Source: Monodelphis domestica | Lineage: Eukaryota > Chordata > Mammalia > Didelphimorphia > Didelphidae | NCBI RefSeq assembly: GCF_027887165.1 | Contig: NC_077227.1 | Span: forward strand, 351,731,207-351,795,206 | DNA length: 64,000 nt | Direction of reading: 5' to 3' | Part shown: piece after piece, positions 12,111 through 24,200 of the stretch | How the letters are laid out: each line of letters begins with the position of its first letter | Numbering within the stretch: position 1 is the stretch's first letter | Notes under the pieces: generated by a model | Databases searched by the model: none | Told to the model about the DNA's origin: nothing | Seen by the model: only the letters and a program-made list of their open reading frames with translations | Translations under genes and position numbers: made by a program

Positions 12111-12360
12111 AAGCTAGTTAGTGCAGTGGATAGAGCACTGGGCCTGGATTCAGGAACATTCATCTTTCAGATTTCAATTCTAGTCTCAAATCTTTAGTAG
12201 CTCTACAATCCTGGGCAAGTCACTTAACCCTGTTTGCTTTCGTTTTATCATGTCAGATAAGCTGGATAAGAAAATGGCAAGCCACTCCAGTATCTTTGCC
12301 AAGAAAACTCCAAATGGGGTCATGAAGAGTCAGACATGACTGAAATGAATGTATAACAAC
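12111..12360 (+). mobile_element. Marsupial SINE, RTE-tailed
   Basis: Full-length type ending TATCTTTGCCAAGAAAACTC ... AGTCAGACATGACTGA and AACAAC. Confidence 0.85.
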
Positions 12361-13420
12361 ATTTGATTTGGCCCTTTAAGGATTTTTCCAGCAAGATATC
12401 TTCTATCCAAATATCCATGTTATTCAAGATCTCTCAAAATGTCTAACTAAGATGATTTTGTTCAATGGATCTCTGATCCTAAGGATGAGGGAAAGAATAA
12501 AACAAGGATATATGTTTGCCAGGGGGATTAATCACTTTCATGGAGGAAATATAGCCCAGAGTCCAAGCTGAAGAGCTATTCCCTATAGATTTGGGGAAAA
12601 CATTGTGTGCTGGTTGCACTGAACCTGAGAACATTGGAGACCTTCTGCAAAGGACCTGTAACCAATTCATGAACGTTTCACCTAATCATCCACATAGGAA
12701 ATAGGCTAATGCAGTAATCTAGGAGAGAGGTATTCAAGTCTATGGTCTATAGAATTCATTTATCAGTATCTAATTCTTGGACAGATAGTACAAAAAGACA
12801 ATGAATCCATACAAGAGAACAGTGGGCTGGGTTGCTTTTAGGAAATTACAAAAATCCTTTAAAGATCACAATCTTCTACCAGAAACAGACTCATCTTTTT
12901 AAAACCAGGATTCAACTGGCTATAAGACATGGTTACTAGAGCCTTCAGAGAATTAAAAATGAGAGCAGAGGAGAGGCACACAGTGAGTGTGTACAAGTTT
13001 CCACATATAGCAAACAGCTTTGAAGATCCAGAGTAAAGAATGTCAACAGAAAAATGTAGGGGGGTGGGGAGCAGAGAGAGAAAGACAGACAGAGACAGAG
13101 AGACAGAGATAGAGCCGGTCACATGTCCAGTGTGAAGAATAGCACATGTTTTCCACTAGTACTGTCATCATGTTGAGAGAAAACAAGTGGGTGGGTCCCC
13201 TCCGATAAATCTAATGGAAAATATGGACAAGAGACAAACAGGATGGGCAGGTATGGATGAATGGAAATCTGTACTCCTGGAGTGAAGGTCCACATTTGTA
13301 AAATCACTGATCCGTATAAATATGAGAAACTTCATGAAGCTGAAAACTAGTATTAAAAAAAAAATCCTTCCTGCTATCTTAGAATCAATTCTATGTATTG
13401 GAACCAATATGTTGTATCAA

Positions 13421-13622
13421 TTCTTTTTTTTTTTTAACCCATATCTTCTGTCTTACAAGCAATATGTATTGCTTGTAAGACACAACAACAGTAAGGATTA
13501 GGCAATGGTAGGTTAAGTGACTTGCCCAGGGTCACACAGCTAGGAAGTGTTTGAGGCCAGATTTAAACCCAGGACCTCTTGTGTCAAGGCCTGACTCTTT
13601 ATCCACTGAATTATCTAGCTGT
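13421..13622 (-). mobile_element. Marsupial SINE, hairpin-tailed, with perfect 15-bp hairpin
   Basis: Plus strand shows GGTTAAGTGACTTGCCCAGG and CACACAGCTAGGAAGTG. Its tail holds a 15-bp perfect inverted repeat (see findings). Confidence 0.85.
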
Positions 13623-13629
13623 CCTCATC

Positions 13630-13935
13630 TTGTTGACAGTTAAGGCGAGTGGTAACATAAGAACACCAAAGGGTAGGAAGATAAGTCTATTTGAAATCTA
13701 CCCCTCATATGATTGGGGATGGAGACTCTAAATGAACATCCTAGCGCAAATACCAACAACATGGAAATGGGTTTGAAACAAGGACACATGTGATACCCAG
13801 TGGAATTGCGCATCAGCTATCATCGGCTATGGGAGGGATGGCAGGAGGGGAGGGAGGAAAAGAAAATGATTTTTGTATTCGATGAATAATGTTTGAAATT
13901 GACCAAATAAAATAATGCTTAAATTTGAAAAAATA
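13630..13935 (+). mobile_element. L1 3' end fragment
   Basis: Ends GAATTGCGCATCAGCTATCA ... GAAAAGAAAATGATTTTTGT and an A-rich tail, the same 3' UTR as the L1 at 35555-36200. Confidence 0.65.
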
Positions 13936-13949
13936 AAATAAAATCCACC

Positions 13950-14800
13950 CCTCTTTTATTGCCCAGGTTAAGTCCCATTTAATTCTGGGAGCCTTCCTCA
14001 ATCTTCTCTTTCATCCTTTATTCCCCATAGCTGATTAGTTACCAAATTTCATTCATTCTACCTCCTCAACAAACCTTAAATCTATTCCATTCTTTCTACT
14101 CACACAACTACCATGCTAGTTCAGACTCTCATCACCTCTCTCCTGGACTATTGCAATGGCCTCCTAATTAAGTCTCTGTATCCACAGATCTAACCATGTA
14201 ACATGTCCTGCTCTTTTAGTAGAACCCCATTATCTAGAAGATAAAATACAATAAGACCAGCTAAGTGACTCAGTGGATAGAAAGCCAGATATGGAGACAG
14301 GAGTCCTGGCTTCAAATTTAACCTCAGACAATTTGACTCTGGGCAAATCACTTAACCCTACTTGCCTAGCTCATACTGATTTTCTGCCTTGGAATCAATA
14401 CTTAGCATTGATTCTAAGACGGAAGGTAGAGATTTAAAAAAAAAAAGATAAAATACAAACTCCTTTGTTTAGCATCTGAAACCCTTCACAATAAGTTCCA
14501 GCTTGCCTTTTTGGCTAGATGTCACACTGACTCTCGTCACGTACTCTTCATTCCAACCAAAGTGTCCTATTTGTTGTTCTCTGTACACAACATTCCTCCT
14601 CTGTCTCTCATGCCTGGAATGTTCTTCCTTCTCACTTATATCTTTTGAAACTCCCTCGCTCCTGTTAAGGTTTAGCTTAGGCACAGACTCTCTCTTTAGC
14701 CCTTTCTTCTTTCCTTCAGGAATTGGTGCCTCCTACAATCACTTAAAAAATACCCAGTATTGACATATTCATGGATATTGTTGCAGTTCTCTGATAGAAT
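13950..14800 (+). mobile_element. L2 LINE 3' region, split by a SINE
   Basis: CATCACCTCTCTCCTGGACT, AACCATGTAACATGTCCTGC and TGTCTCTCATGCCTGGAATG are recognisable L2 3' sequence. A SINE at 14252-14444 interrupts it. Confidence 0.75.
14252..14444 (+). mobile_element. Marsupial SINE with 14-bp target duplication
   Basis: Hairpin-tailed type. Flanked by AAGATAAAATACAA at 14238-14251 and 14445-14458, a perfect duplication made on insertion into the L2. Confidence 0.92.
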
Positions 14801-14814
14801 GCATACTCCTAGGG

Positions 14815-15030
14815 CAGTGATGGCAAGCCTTTTCAAGATTGAGTGCCCAAACTACAACCTTCACACTGCATGGGAGCCCTCCACCTTACCCCAGATAGGG
14901 GAGGGAAGAAGTGCTCCCACTGGGCTGTTGGGCAGAGGGATGGGACATGGGGAAAATATCCTTAGGCGGGGGTAGAAAGGGGAAAGGGAGCAGCTCCTCT
15001 GGCACGTGTACCATAGATTCACCAAAATGG
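14815..15030. mobile_element. Non-autonomous hAT transposon, short copy
   Basis: Starts CAGTGATGGCAAGCCTTTTC and ends ATAGATTCACCAAAATGG, related to the element at 9518-9989 (shared GAGGGAAGAAGTGCTCCC-like interior). Flanks TCCTAGGG and TCCTAGGT could be an 8-bp duplication, but the right one overlaps a SINE head. Confidence 0.65.
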
Positions 15031-15032
15031 TC

Positions 15033-15208
15033 CTAGGTGACTCAGTGAAGAGAGAATCAGGTCTGGAGAGAAACAGGAGATCTTCAATTGTGTGACCAAC
15101 CTAAAGCAAGTCACTTAACCCTCATTGTTGCCTTACCCTTACCACTCTTCTGATTTGGAATGAATACATGGTACTGATTCTAAGACAGAAGATAAGGGTT
15201 TTTTAAAA
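15033..15208 (+). mobile_element. Marsupial SINE, hairpin-tailed
   Basis: CTAGGTGACTCAGTG head, AAGCAAGTCACTTAACCCTC body and TTCTAAGACAGAAGATAAGG tail. Confidence 0.75.
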
Positions 15209-15381
15209 ATGCAAACTTATTTCATGAACTGTCTAGCTTCTTCCATTAGAGGACAGGGGCTGCTTTTGTGTTTCTTTATACCTGTAGCACTTAGTGGAGT
15301 GCCTGGAAATTAAGTAATTTATTAAGAAGTATTTAATTTAATAAGTAAGCATTTAATAAATGGTTGACCATCCTTAGTAAG

Positions 15382-15643
15382 TAGTACACTCGCTTAGTCG
15401 TTTTCAGTTGTCTCTGACTTTTCATGTCTCCATTTGGGGTTTTCTTGGCTGAGCTACTAGAGTGGTTTGCCATTTCCTTCTCCAGCTCATGTTACAGATG
15501 TGGAAACTGGGGCAAACAGGGTTAAGTGACTTGTCCAGGACCACTTAGTTCAGAAAGTGTCTGAAGCCAGTTCTGAAGTTGGGAAGATGTCTTCTCGACT
15601 CCAGGCCTGAGGCTCTCTCTACTCTACCACCTAGCTGCCCATG
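15382..15643 (-). mobile_element. Marsupial SINE, RTE-tailed
   Basis: Plus strand reads TCCATTTGGGGTTTTCTTGG through GTTAAGTGACTTGTCCAGG to CACCTAGCTGCCC. Confidence 0.85.
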
Positions 15644-16424
15644 TAGTAAATAGCAAATACTTAATAAATGTTTATGTATCAGAAAGAGTGCTAAATCTGA
15701 ATTCAGGAGACTTGGTTTTAATCCTAACTTTGAGGTTGAATATTCTTGTGATCATAGGCAAGAAGACTGACTTCCCAGAGTCTGTCTTACAATATGAGAA
15801 TGATACCAGTTGCTCTTTTTGAGCAAACTGTCATGCATACCTAAGCCATAAAGCCACATGGGAGTTAATCAGTCCAGTTCACCCAGATGGCTCACTAAAC
15901 ATCACTTACTTTGTGCCTTTGTGCGGCGTATACAGTAGAGGCTACCTTATCTTGTTACCTGTGGCCCTCATTTGTCCATTATGGACCCCTCCAAGGTAAA
16001 GCCATGCCTTGCATTTCCTGCTTCCTTCCCAGGGTTGGGAACATAGAACCTACTCAATACATACTTGCTGAACTAACTCAAACCTCTTCATGTGCCTGTG
16101 AGTCTTATTTGGGTCTCCACTTAAAAGAGCTAAAAATGCCTAATGCAAGGTTCTCTCTGCCAGGCTTGGGAATAAACTGTTCAGGAACCATTGCCCTGTT
16201 TACTCTGCTCCTCTCCTTTGCACCCTTCTCTCTTCTCCCCTTCAGTATAAGAGGATTCCTTTAACATTTATCAAGGTAAAACCAGAGTCAGCATTGACAA
16301 GAGGAAGGATTGGGTAGAAGTCTTTGTTCTTCCTTTTACTAGTCACACATTTGTTTTTCTTTTTATTCCTAGGGTCTTGCATGGTACTTGACCCATTTTT
16401 GGTTTTTGTCAGTTATTTTTCAGT

Positions 16425-16590
16425 AATGTCCTAGTAGTCTTTGTGAACCCATTTGGGGTTTTCTTGGCAAAGATAATGGAATGATTTGTCATTTCCTTCT
16501 CTAGCTCATTTTATAAATGGCAAACAGGGTTGAGTGACTTGCCCAGGGTCACACAGCTAGTGTCTGAGGTGAGATTTGAACTCAGGAAGA
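16425..16590 (-). mobile_element. Marsupial SINE, RTE-tailed, head truncated
   Basis: CCATTTGGGGTTTTCTTGGC and GTGACTTGCCCAGGGTCACA on the plus strand. Confidence 0.8.
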
Positions 16591-16922
16591 GGAGTACGAG
16601 ATATATAGTAGGCATTTAATAAACCCATTTAAGGAATTTGATTTGTTGGAGTTGTTGCAAACCACTTCTCCTCTCAGTATCAACATGCTGACTTATAAAT
16701 TACAATCATAACACCTCAGCACATCTTCCTTCTTCATTGGACTTCTTTGAATGGTCAGGATGTCAAGTCTATTTATGGTAGTATCCCTAAGTCCAACCCC
16801 ATTCTGACATGCAAGATAATGTAGAAATTAGAATAGAAGCCTCTTTAGAGATTGGTTCATTCTTTGTATTTGCATCCCACTCCCACTCAAAGTGCCTGAC
16901 ATGGATCAAGTACTTAATACTT

Positions 16923-17115
16923 GGTGGGGCTCAGTGGTTCAGTGGCTAGATAGCGAGGTCTGGAGTTGTAAGGACCTGGGTTCAAATCTTACCTTTGACA
17001 CTCCCTAGTTGTGTGATCCTGAGCAAATTGCTTAACACAAATTGCCTGGCCCTTACTGGTCTTCTGTCTTAGAACCAATTATTAGTATCAATTCTAAGAA
17101 AGATGGTAAGAGTTT
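16923..17115 (+). mobile_element. Marsupial SINE, hairpin-tailed
   Basis: GGACCTGGGTTCAAATCTTA body and TCAATTCTAAGAAAGATGGT tail. Confidence 0.8.
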
Positions 17116-17649
17116 TAAAAATACATAAATGCATGGTGATGGATTAAATTCTTGGGAAGTAACTGATCATATAAGGTTACGGTTACTTTGGTGCTGGGGC
17201 AGTGAGAAGACAGCAGATGAGAGCAATTTTCCCATCCACTTTGGGAGAAAGAGGAAGAAGAAGTAATATCATAGATGGTAATTCTTTTTGGAGCCTGTTT
17301 AGTCAAACCCAAACCTTCCAGGGCACACTTCAGAGGCCTCTTCAGTCTGTCAGCAAACATTATGAAGCGCTTCCCATGTTCCAGGCACTGGGCCAAAGTG
17401 CCTAAGACAAGGCCTGGAGAGGGAAACACTTTGGGCAGCATCAGGTAAAGAGAGGCTGTGGTGAGAAAGCCCCAGAGCAAGAGGACTGGATGGAGGATAG
17501 AGACTAGGGAAGCTGCGTGGAGCTGTAAATGGAAGCTGGATCTTTGCCTGGGTCTGACTTCAACTCTAATTCTGTGAATAGTTCTGGGCTCCAGAGCAGA
17601 ACTGGGAGGAATCTGATAGCTGCCCCAAAGAGGGATGGGCTGCCTTCAC

Positions 17650-17775
17650 AATACAGTGAGCTCCAAATCTGCCCTCAGATACTTCCTAGCTGTGTGAGCC
17701 AGGCAAGCCACTTAATGCCAATTGCCCAGGCCTTACCAGTCTAAGACAGAAATAAGGGCTTGTTTTTTTTTTTTT
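17650..17775 (+). mobile_element. Marsupial SINE fragment downstream of ANXA6
   Basis: CCTCAGATACTTCCTAGCTG body to TCTAAGACAGAAATAAGGG and a T-rich end. Confidence 0.7.
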
Positions 17776-17899
17776 AATGTAGCGAGTTCCTCAACTCTGA
17801 AGTCTCAAAGCAAAGGATGATGTATAGAGAGCCTAGAAGGGATGCCTGTTCAGAGTTGGGTTAGATGAGATGTCTTCCCGAGGTACCTTACAACTCGGA

Positions 17900-18210
17900 T
17901 TCTGTGATCGGTGTACTTTTTATTCATTTTTGAATACATGGACAGGAGTAACTTCACTGAGCAGCACCTACCTGGAGGTGCCACCCTTTCCTCCTATGAT
18001 ATTCACAGAAGACAAGTCCCAAGTACCTTCCCTCCCCATCTTCACCACCCCACTCCCTCCCCACTTGTCTTGGCTGTGCAGGGATCGGTGCTGGCTGTGG
18101 TCTCCTCCAGTATGAAGCTGGATAGCCAAGGAAGTTTCCCTCCAAAGCCACGGCAACCTCTACAGCCAACAGGGCAGCTTTGAGTTGGGGACCAGCTCTC
18201 CCCTTTCCAA
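17900..18210 (-). other. ANXA6: ANXA6 3' untranslated region (end approximate)
   Basis: Non-coding DNA continuing from the stop codon to about 20 nt past the first AATAAA on the minus strand. It is free of recognisable repeats, which fits a transcribed 3' UTR of about 300 nt. The human 3' UTR is longer, so a second, more distal poly(A) site cannot be excluded. Confidence 0.6.
17919..17924 (-). terminator. Candidate poly(A) signal AATAAA
   Basis: Minus-strand context GAATAAAAAGTACAC, about 290 nt after the stop codon. It is the first canonical hexamer downstream of the coding region. Confidence 0.6.
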
Positions 18211-18270
18211 CTAGTCCTCTCCTCCGCAGAGGGCCAGCAAAGCCTTGAGGTAGTCCCCGGAGTTGTCACT
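18211..18270 (-). CDS. ANXA6: ANXA6 exon 26, terminal coding part with stop
   Basis: Sixty nt, residues 650-668 and TAG, reading [19 protein letters not shown]. Human begins GDTSGDF; the Asp that serves as calcium ligand 38 residues after GAGT is kept although both neighbours differ. Acceptor CTTAG|AGT. Confidence 0.96.
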   Translation of the reverse strand, partial: SDNSGDYLKALLALCGGED

Positions 18271-21200
18271 CTAAGAGCAGAAAGAAAGGACATGCCCACA
18301 GTGAAAAGCCTTCCCAGTTACCTCCCAGAGGGGCAGCCACCATCCCCTCAAAAAGAGGCCTCCATCTGCTCCTGGAGTAGAAATCACGATGCAGGGGATG
18401 CCCCTCCGGAATGAGGAGCTCCGGAGGGGAGGGACAAAAAGTCTTTGGGACCCAACTCCAAACACCCTCCCTTCCCTTCAGGTCTGTCTAATGTGCCCCA
18501 GCCCTGGTAAGAGACACGTGGATTATGGCAGGGCCTGGGGTTCCTCCCTCCTTACCTCAATGACATGATGAAGCGATTTGTCATACTTCTCAATGAACTC
18601 TCGCCTAATGTTGAGCAGGTCAGTCTCACTCCTGGAGACCATGATCCTCGTAAGCGTTTTCTCGTCCGTGCCAGCTCCCTGATAGAGCACGTAGGGGTGG
18701 AGATTTACAGAGAGGATGTGAGAACACACACACACACACACACACACCCATCAGCTAGGCCCACAGGAGGAGTTTGTGTCTCAGTCTCTCAGTCCTTCCC
18801 AAAATAGAGCGGGTTAATTGGTTTCTATCTGAGCATGAGGGACACGGAGCTGTTTGGAGCTTCAACAGAGCAGGAACCTTGTCCTCAAGATTTTGAATTG
18901 AAAGAGATATTAGGAGTCATCTAGCAGCACCTTTTCACTTTTGAGAGATGAGGACACTTGGAGGGAAAGCCATTTTTTCAAAAAGTTTATGCATTTATGA
19001 TCTTGGCTTAATTCCTGGTGAACACCCAGAAACTAAAGAAAACTCTCAGGTTGAAGTTAAATATGGGCTATGACTTGCCTTAGAACTGTGGGTATGGACT
19101 ATACATATAGAACTAAGGGCGCAGCTAATGGGGTTCAGTGGATTGAGAATGAGGCATAGAGATGGGAGGTCCTGGGTTCAAATTTGACCATTGACATTCC
19201 TAGTTGTATGATAACCCCCACCTCCCATTGCCTAGCCCTTAACACTGTTCTGCTTAGGAAACCACATAGTATTGACTCTGAGATGGAAGGTAAGAGTTCT
19301 TTTTAAAATAATAATACATAATATACATAATTTTAAATAATAATAAATATAGGTCAATTATCAGAAATAGAATAGGAGGGTGGTGGAAGATGATGGCAAT
19401 CCCTAGGCCTGTCACATCAGTCCAGGGAATACCGGGTAGTCAGTATTATTTTATAGATATTAGAAACTAGTAAGGGTTCCACTGAGGCTATTCCCCATGC
19501 TATCTCTGAGCTCTCTACCTCTATCTCAAAATTTCCCCAAGAAATGGTCTCACGTTGGCCCTGGGAAAACATTGTCAGGCTCTAACCCCTCTGGAAGGAG
19601 GCTTCGCATGGCTTTTTTTTTTCCCTTTTAGGGAATATTCTCTTTCCTAGATAGGCAACTTTGTTGATACCCTCAGTGTTTTAGCCTCTTTGTGAACAGA
19701 AGACTATTAACCACAGAGTGAGTGAGAGGAACAAATGGGAGAGCTTTGGGCTGCCTTTTGGTCCCTGACTCTAGATGGTTCCAGAAGGGAAGGGTTTACC
19801 TTCATGGACTTGTACAGCTTATCAGCAAAGAAGAGGGGCTTGTTCTTGACACTCTGGACTAAGGAAGAGAACACAGAAGAAATGCCGTTAGAGGGCAGCT
19901 TTTCTAATTGCCATTCACAAACCTCAGGCTGTTACCTAGCACCAGTCCTAACAATGACTGTATGCCAGCAAAATTGGTCTTTGGCACTGAGATCATCCTT
20001 TCCAATGTTTTGTTCCATGGCAGGCATCTGTCCTGCGCCTCCCCTCCCTCTCATAGGGACTTTGATCTCAGCTGACTGTCAGCTAATCTTTGCTAAGGGC
20101 TTAGCTGGCAATTAAAGTGGCATCGGTCCAAGGACATCTGTTTTCTAATGCGGGGCAGGGATACCATATATCCTTTAAGATGCAAAAGGATTACGTTCTA
20201 GTGGTAGAAATTTAGCCATTTTGATACCCAGTAAGGAAGATATTTTGATGGAGGGCTTGGGAGGAATTTTTGTTTTTCCTAAAATTATGATACACAGGTA
20301 GCCCCTGCTTCATTTAGAAGGAAGTTGACCCACAGGAGTTGGAGCAGTACAGTCTGCAAATATGAAAAGGAATTTCATTGGTGCTGACAATGGCTCTGCT
20401 GGAAATAGCTTTGAAATCTTTCCCCAAAGACAGCTTGAAGTGGATTGGGGTCGAATATCAGGAAGGAAGGAAGGAAGGCTGGGAGCTCAGAAACCAGTCT
20501 TGGCCCCCCTCAGCTAAACAGTTTTCCTGAGTCTTGGGATTAGTAGCTCTGGCCTCAAGATAAGCCCCAAATTGAGCAGCTCAGTATCCCATGAAATACA
20601 TAGGAAAACTCAAAAAACAAGTAGGGATTGGTTCATTCTTTGTATTTATATTCCCAGTACCTAGGGCAGTGCCTAGCACATAGTGGGTGCTTAATAAATA
20701 TTTGTCAATCAATTAATTAATAGATCTCACTTGTTTGTACTAGAGAAGAACACCAGAGAAGGGAATGAAAAAAAGAAAGAGTAAAAAAGACCAGGGCTAA
20801 GCATAGTGAGTGGAAGAGACATTTGGAATTTCCATCTTGACTCTTCTCTTGTCTTGGCATTCATTAACAATTACCTTTCAACTATTCATTTTGTCCTCGC
20901 CATCTACCAAAATATAAAAGTGCCCACATAATCCAAGAGCTAGGAAGAGAAGTGTGTGGGAGTGTAGAATGGAATTGGGTAGTGGTAGATAACATTTCCT
21001 TCCTCCTTTGTTTTTCTTGCTAATTCACTCCAGACAAATAGGTCATCAACTATTTCCTCTTGAGTTTCTACAGACTAAGAATGGCATTTCTCATGAACTA
21101 TTAGGCCAAATGGTCAGAGCTTCATGGACTGGGGACCATAGAGCTACTATGAGTTCCTTCCTGGGCAACTGTACCATTTCCTGAGCCCACAGTTCCCTCC

Positions 21201-24200
21201 CACCACCAGACACTGACCTATAGCCACCAATGCATCCCGAACATCACCAGACATCTCTTTCTTAATGGTGTGCTCCACATCATAGTTAGTCATCTTGATG
21301 AATTCCTGGAAAACTGAAAATCAGGAAAGCCCAGGAGAGGGAGTGAACTTCAAGATCAGTAGACAGGGAAATTTCCCATCCTTTTCTTCCCTGGTCTCTC
21401 CCCTCCCAAAGTCCCTCAAATGCCCAGAGTGCCCCTCCCCCCAGAACTTTGATCATGATATCATCAAGGGACACAAATTCCTAAGTGTTTTGGCTAGAAA
21501 GCAATATTATTTAGGTGAAAAAGCACAGCCTCTCAATATTCTTCCTAAAATTCTCAGTATGGTGTCTCAATAGAACAGTGTTCAGTGGAATTATTTCCTT
21601 CCTTGTCCTGGACACTAAATCTTTATTAATGTGACCCTTTAGATCAGTTGCAGTATTTTTTGGCTCCATCAAAATGATTCCAATGGTGTAAAAATGCCTT
21701 CTTCCTTGCTCTTTTCCTATATGTGCTTCTATTTTCTCCACGATGCCAAGCAGAGAGGACTAGAAAGACTATAGTTGCTTAAAAGGACAGTAATGGAAGA
21801 GCAGTTATGTGTCCCAGTGGATAGAGTCTCAGGCCTGGAGTCAAGAAGACCAGGGTTCAAATCTGACCGTAGATACTTTCTAGCTGTGTGAGCCTGGCCA
21901 AGTCACTTAACCCCACTTGTCTAACCCTCATACTTCTGTCTTAAAGTTCTTACTAAGATAGGAAGTAAGAGTTATTTAAAAAACCCCAAAAAAGCAGAAT
22001 GGGATGGTCGGGAGTGCTAACCTCTCCGGAGATGGTGGTAACTTCGAGTACACAAAATACTCATGAAACGTGTCTCCAGAGAAGGTTTGTCACTACTGGT
22101 TGTCGTGTCTGCTATCTCCTGCAAAGTTGAGGCAAGGGAAAATGTAGGTAGGTTTGGGGGGATGGGGAGAAACAGGAGAAGGAATTGTTATTGTTAGTGT
22201 TTACCGATTAAATCTTCTTGTCCAAGGGCTATCTCTCTAGGGGTGGAGTAGGGATGGCCTGTTTGGGGGGGGGGATAGCCTCATGACCTGTTCTTTCCCC
22301 AATCTTTGACAGCTCTCTATCTTTTGAAATAAAAATGAGATTTGGAATCAGATGCTTTCCATTCCCATTCAGGAATAGATTCCCAGGGAGAGTTGCTGAG
22401 CTGGCCCAGGCGGGAGCATCAAACAGGCAGCTGGCCTGGCTCTAGCCATGAGTCCCAATGACCAGAGTTCACAGATGGCTCTTCAGACTACTGTTTTTCC
22501 TTCTGTTTATCCCCAAACAAATAACCTTTGAGAGCTTTTTTTTGGGGGGGGGGTGGAGAAGGCACAGGTGATGGGGAGAATGACTAAAGAGAGATAGACT
22601 GAGAGAGAGAAGGAGAGAGAACACCTTAAGGAAGCCTCACATCCAAAATTACACTCCCCAGTGGGTTCAGCACACACCAATCAGTCTGGCTAGAATTCAG
22701 TCTTAAAAATCATAATAAAATTCAAGACTCACCAAGATTTCTGCAATCACCTGAGAGCAGGGAGAAGGGAAAGAGGGAAAGTCAAAGTGAGATCGAGGTC
22801 CAAGAAGACCCAATTTGGGTTTTGGAGGGGTGGGGGAGAAGGTACATGTATTGCTTAGAAAGAGGGTCTTGCAAAGATACTATAATCACATTAAGTGAGG
22901 TAAAAGAGCCCAGTGTCCTCTGATCTTTTGGCTCAGACTCAGAATATTAAAACTAAATGGGACCTTGGATATCATCTTAAAATACAATGGAAAAGGGTGC
23001 TTAGTGGATTGAGAGCCAGGTCTAGAGATGGGAGGTCCTGGGTTCAAATTTGACCTCAGACATTTCCTAGCTGCATAACTTTGGACAAGTCACTTAACCC
23101 TCATTGCCTTTTCCAGGTTTATTTTAAGGATAAAATGTGACAACAGATGAGAAAGCAATCTTAAATACAAAAATTTCTCTGCTGGATGCCAGATGTTAGT
23201 GAAAGTAAGTTTAGAAGGTTAATTACTTTTGTATTGTCCAAAGTACAATCATATGATTTATAATACTGTATTTTCAGATGTATATGGCAACTGTTATTGT
23301 TATTGGTCGTTTCAGTCATGCCTGACTCTTTGTGACCCTATTTGGGATTTTCTTGGCTAAGATACTAGATTAGTTTGCCATTGAGATAGGGAAACTGAGG
23401 CAAACAGAGTGAAGTGACTTGTCCAGGGGCACACAGTTAGTAAGGGTCTGAGGCCAGATTTGAGCCCAGGAAGAAGAATCTTCCTGACTCCAGGCTTGAC
23501 TCTCTAAACCAATGTGCTCATGGCAAATATACTAGACTAGCTATGATCTTCTGCTCTAGATGATTGTTCTCCTGGGTTCAACGTTCCCCCTGAGGAATTT
23601 TCATCCCTGTTTTGAGACACTCCAAGTTGCAAGCATCTCTTCTCACAAATTTCAAAATGCTGTAGAGGAATTTCTACATTTTGATAAATTTTTTCACCTT
23701 TAAAGGACTCGGGTTTCCAACCCCATCTTTGACACTAACTCTGTCTGACCATGGATAAAGCCACTTTCTCTAGACCTCCGTCCCCTCATCAGAAAAATGA
23801 AGAGGCTGGATTAGATGTTCTCTAAAATCCTTTGCAATTCTGACATTCTTTAATTCTAGACTTCACTCCATACCCAGCAATCTCCCTACAAAGTAGATGG
23901 GTCCCGAGGTCCCCCACGATTCCTACGCTCCCCAAACAGCCGTGTGAGATGGCCTAAGCGAGACTATGAGATTAGGAGCAGACTTGGACCAAGCATCCTT
24001 TGAAGAGTTCCCCTGGCATCTCTCTTTTTCTCTCTCTCTCTCCTGTCTCTCCAAAAGCAGCTGTGGGCTGGGAAGTCTGTTAGTCGCGCTCCCCCTGCTG
24101 ACAAAAGCAGGAATTGCAGTCTGGGTTTGGGGCAGAGTGGAAGGCACTAGAATGGAATTGGGATTCAAAGGCTTAGGAAGCCTGCAGGAAGAGTGGGGCA

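Noticed and set aside
14807-15038. 8-bp target duplication TCCTAGGG/TCCTAGGT around the short hAT element
   Set aside because: The right copy overlaps the head of the next SINE, which normally reads CTAGGTG, so the match may be chance.
15911-16264. 117-residue plus-strand open frame
   Set aside because: No recognisable family, no splice or promoter context, and composition like the flanking non-coding DNA.
1-17890. First exon or promoter of TNIP1, the expected neighbour
   Set aside because: No CpG island and no sequence encoding its known N-terminus on the minus strand; it probably lies further left.
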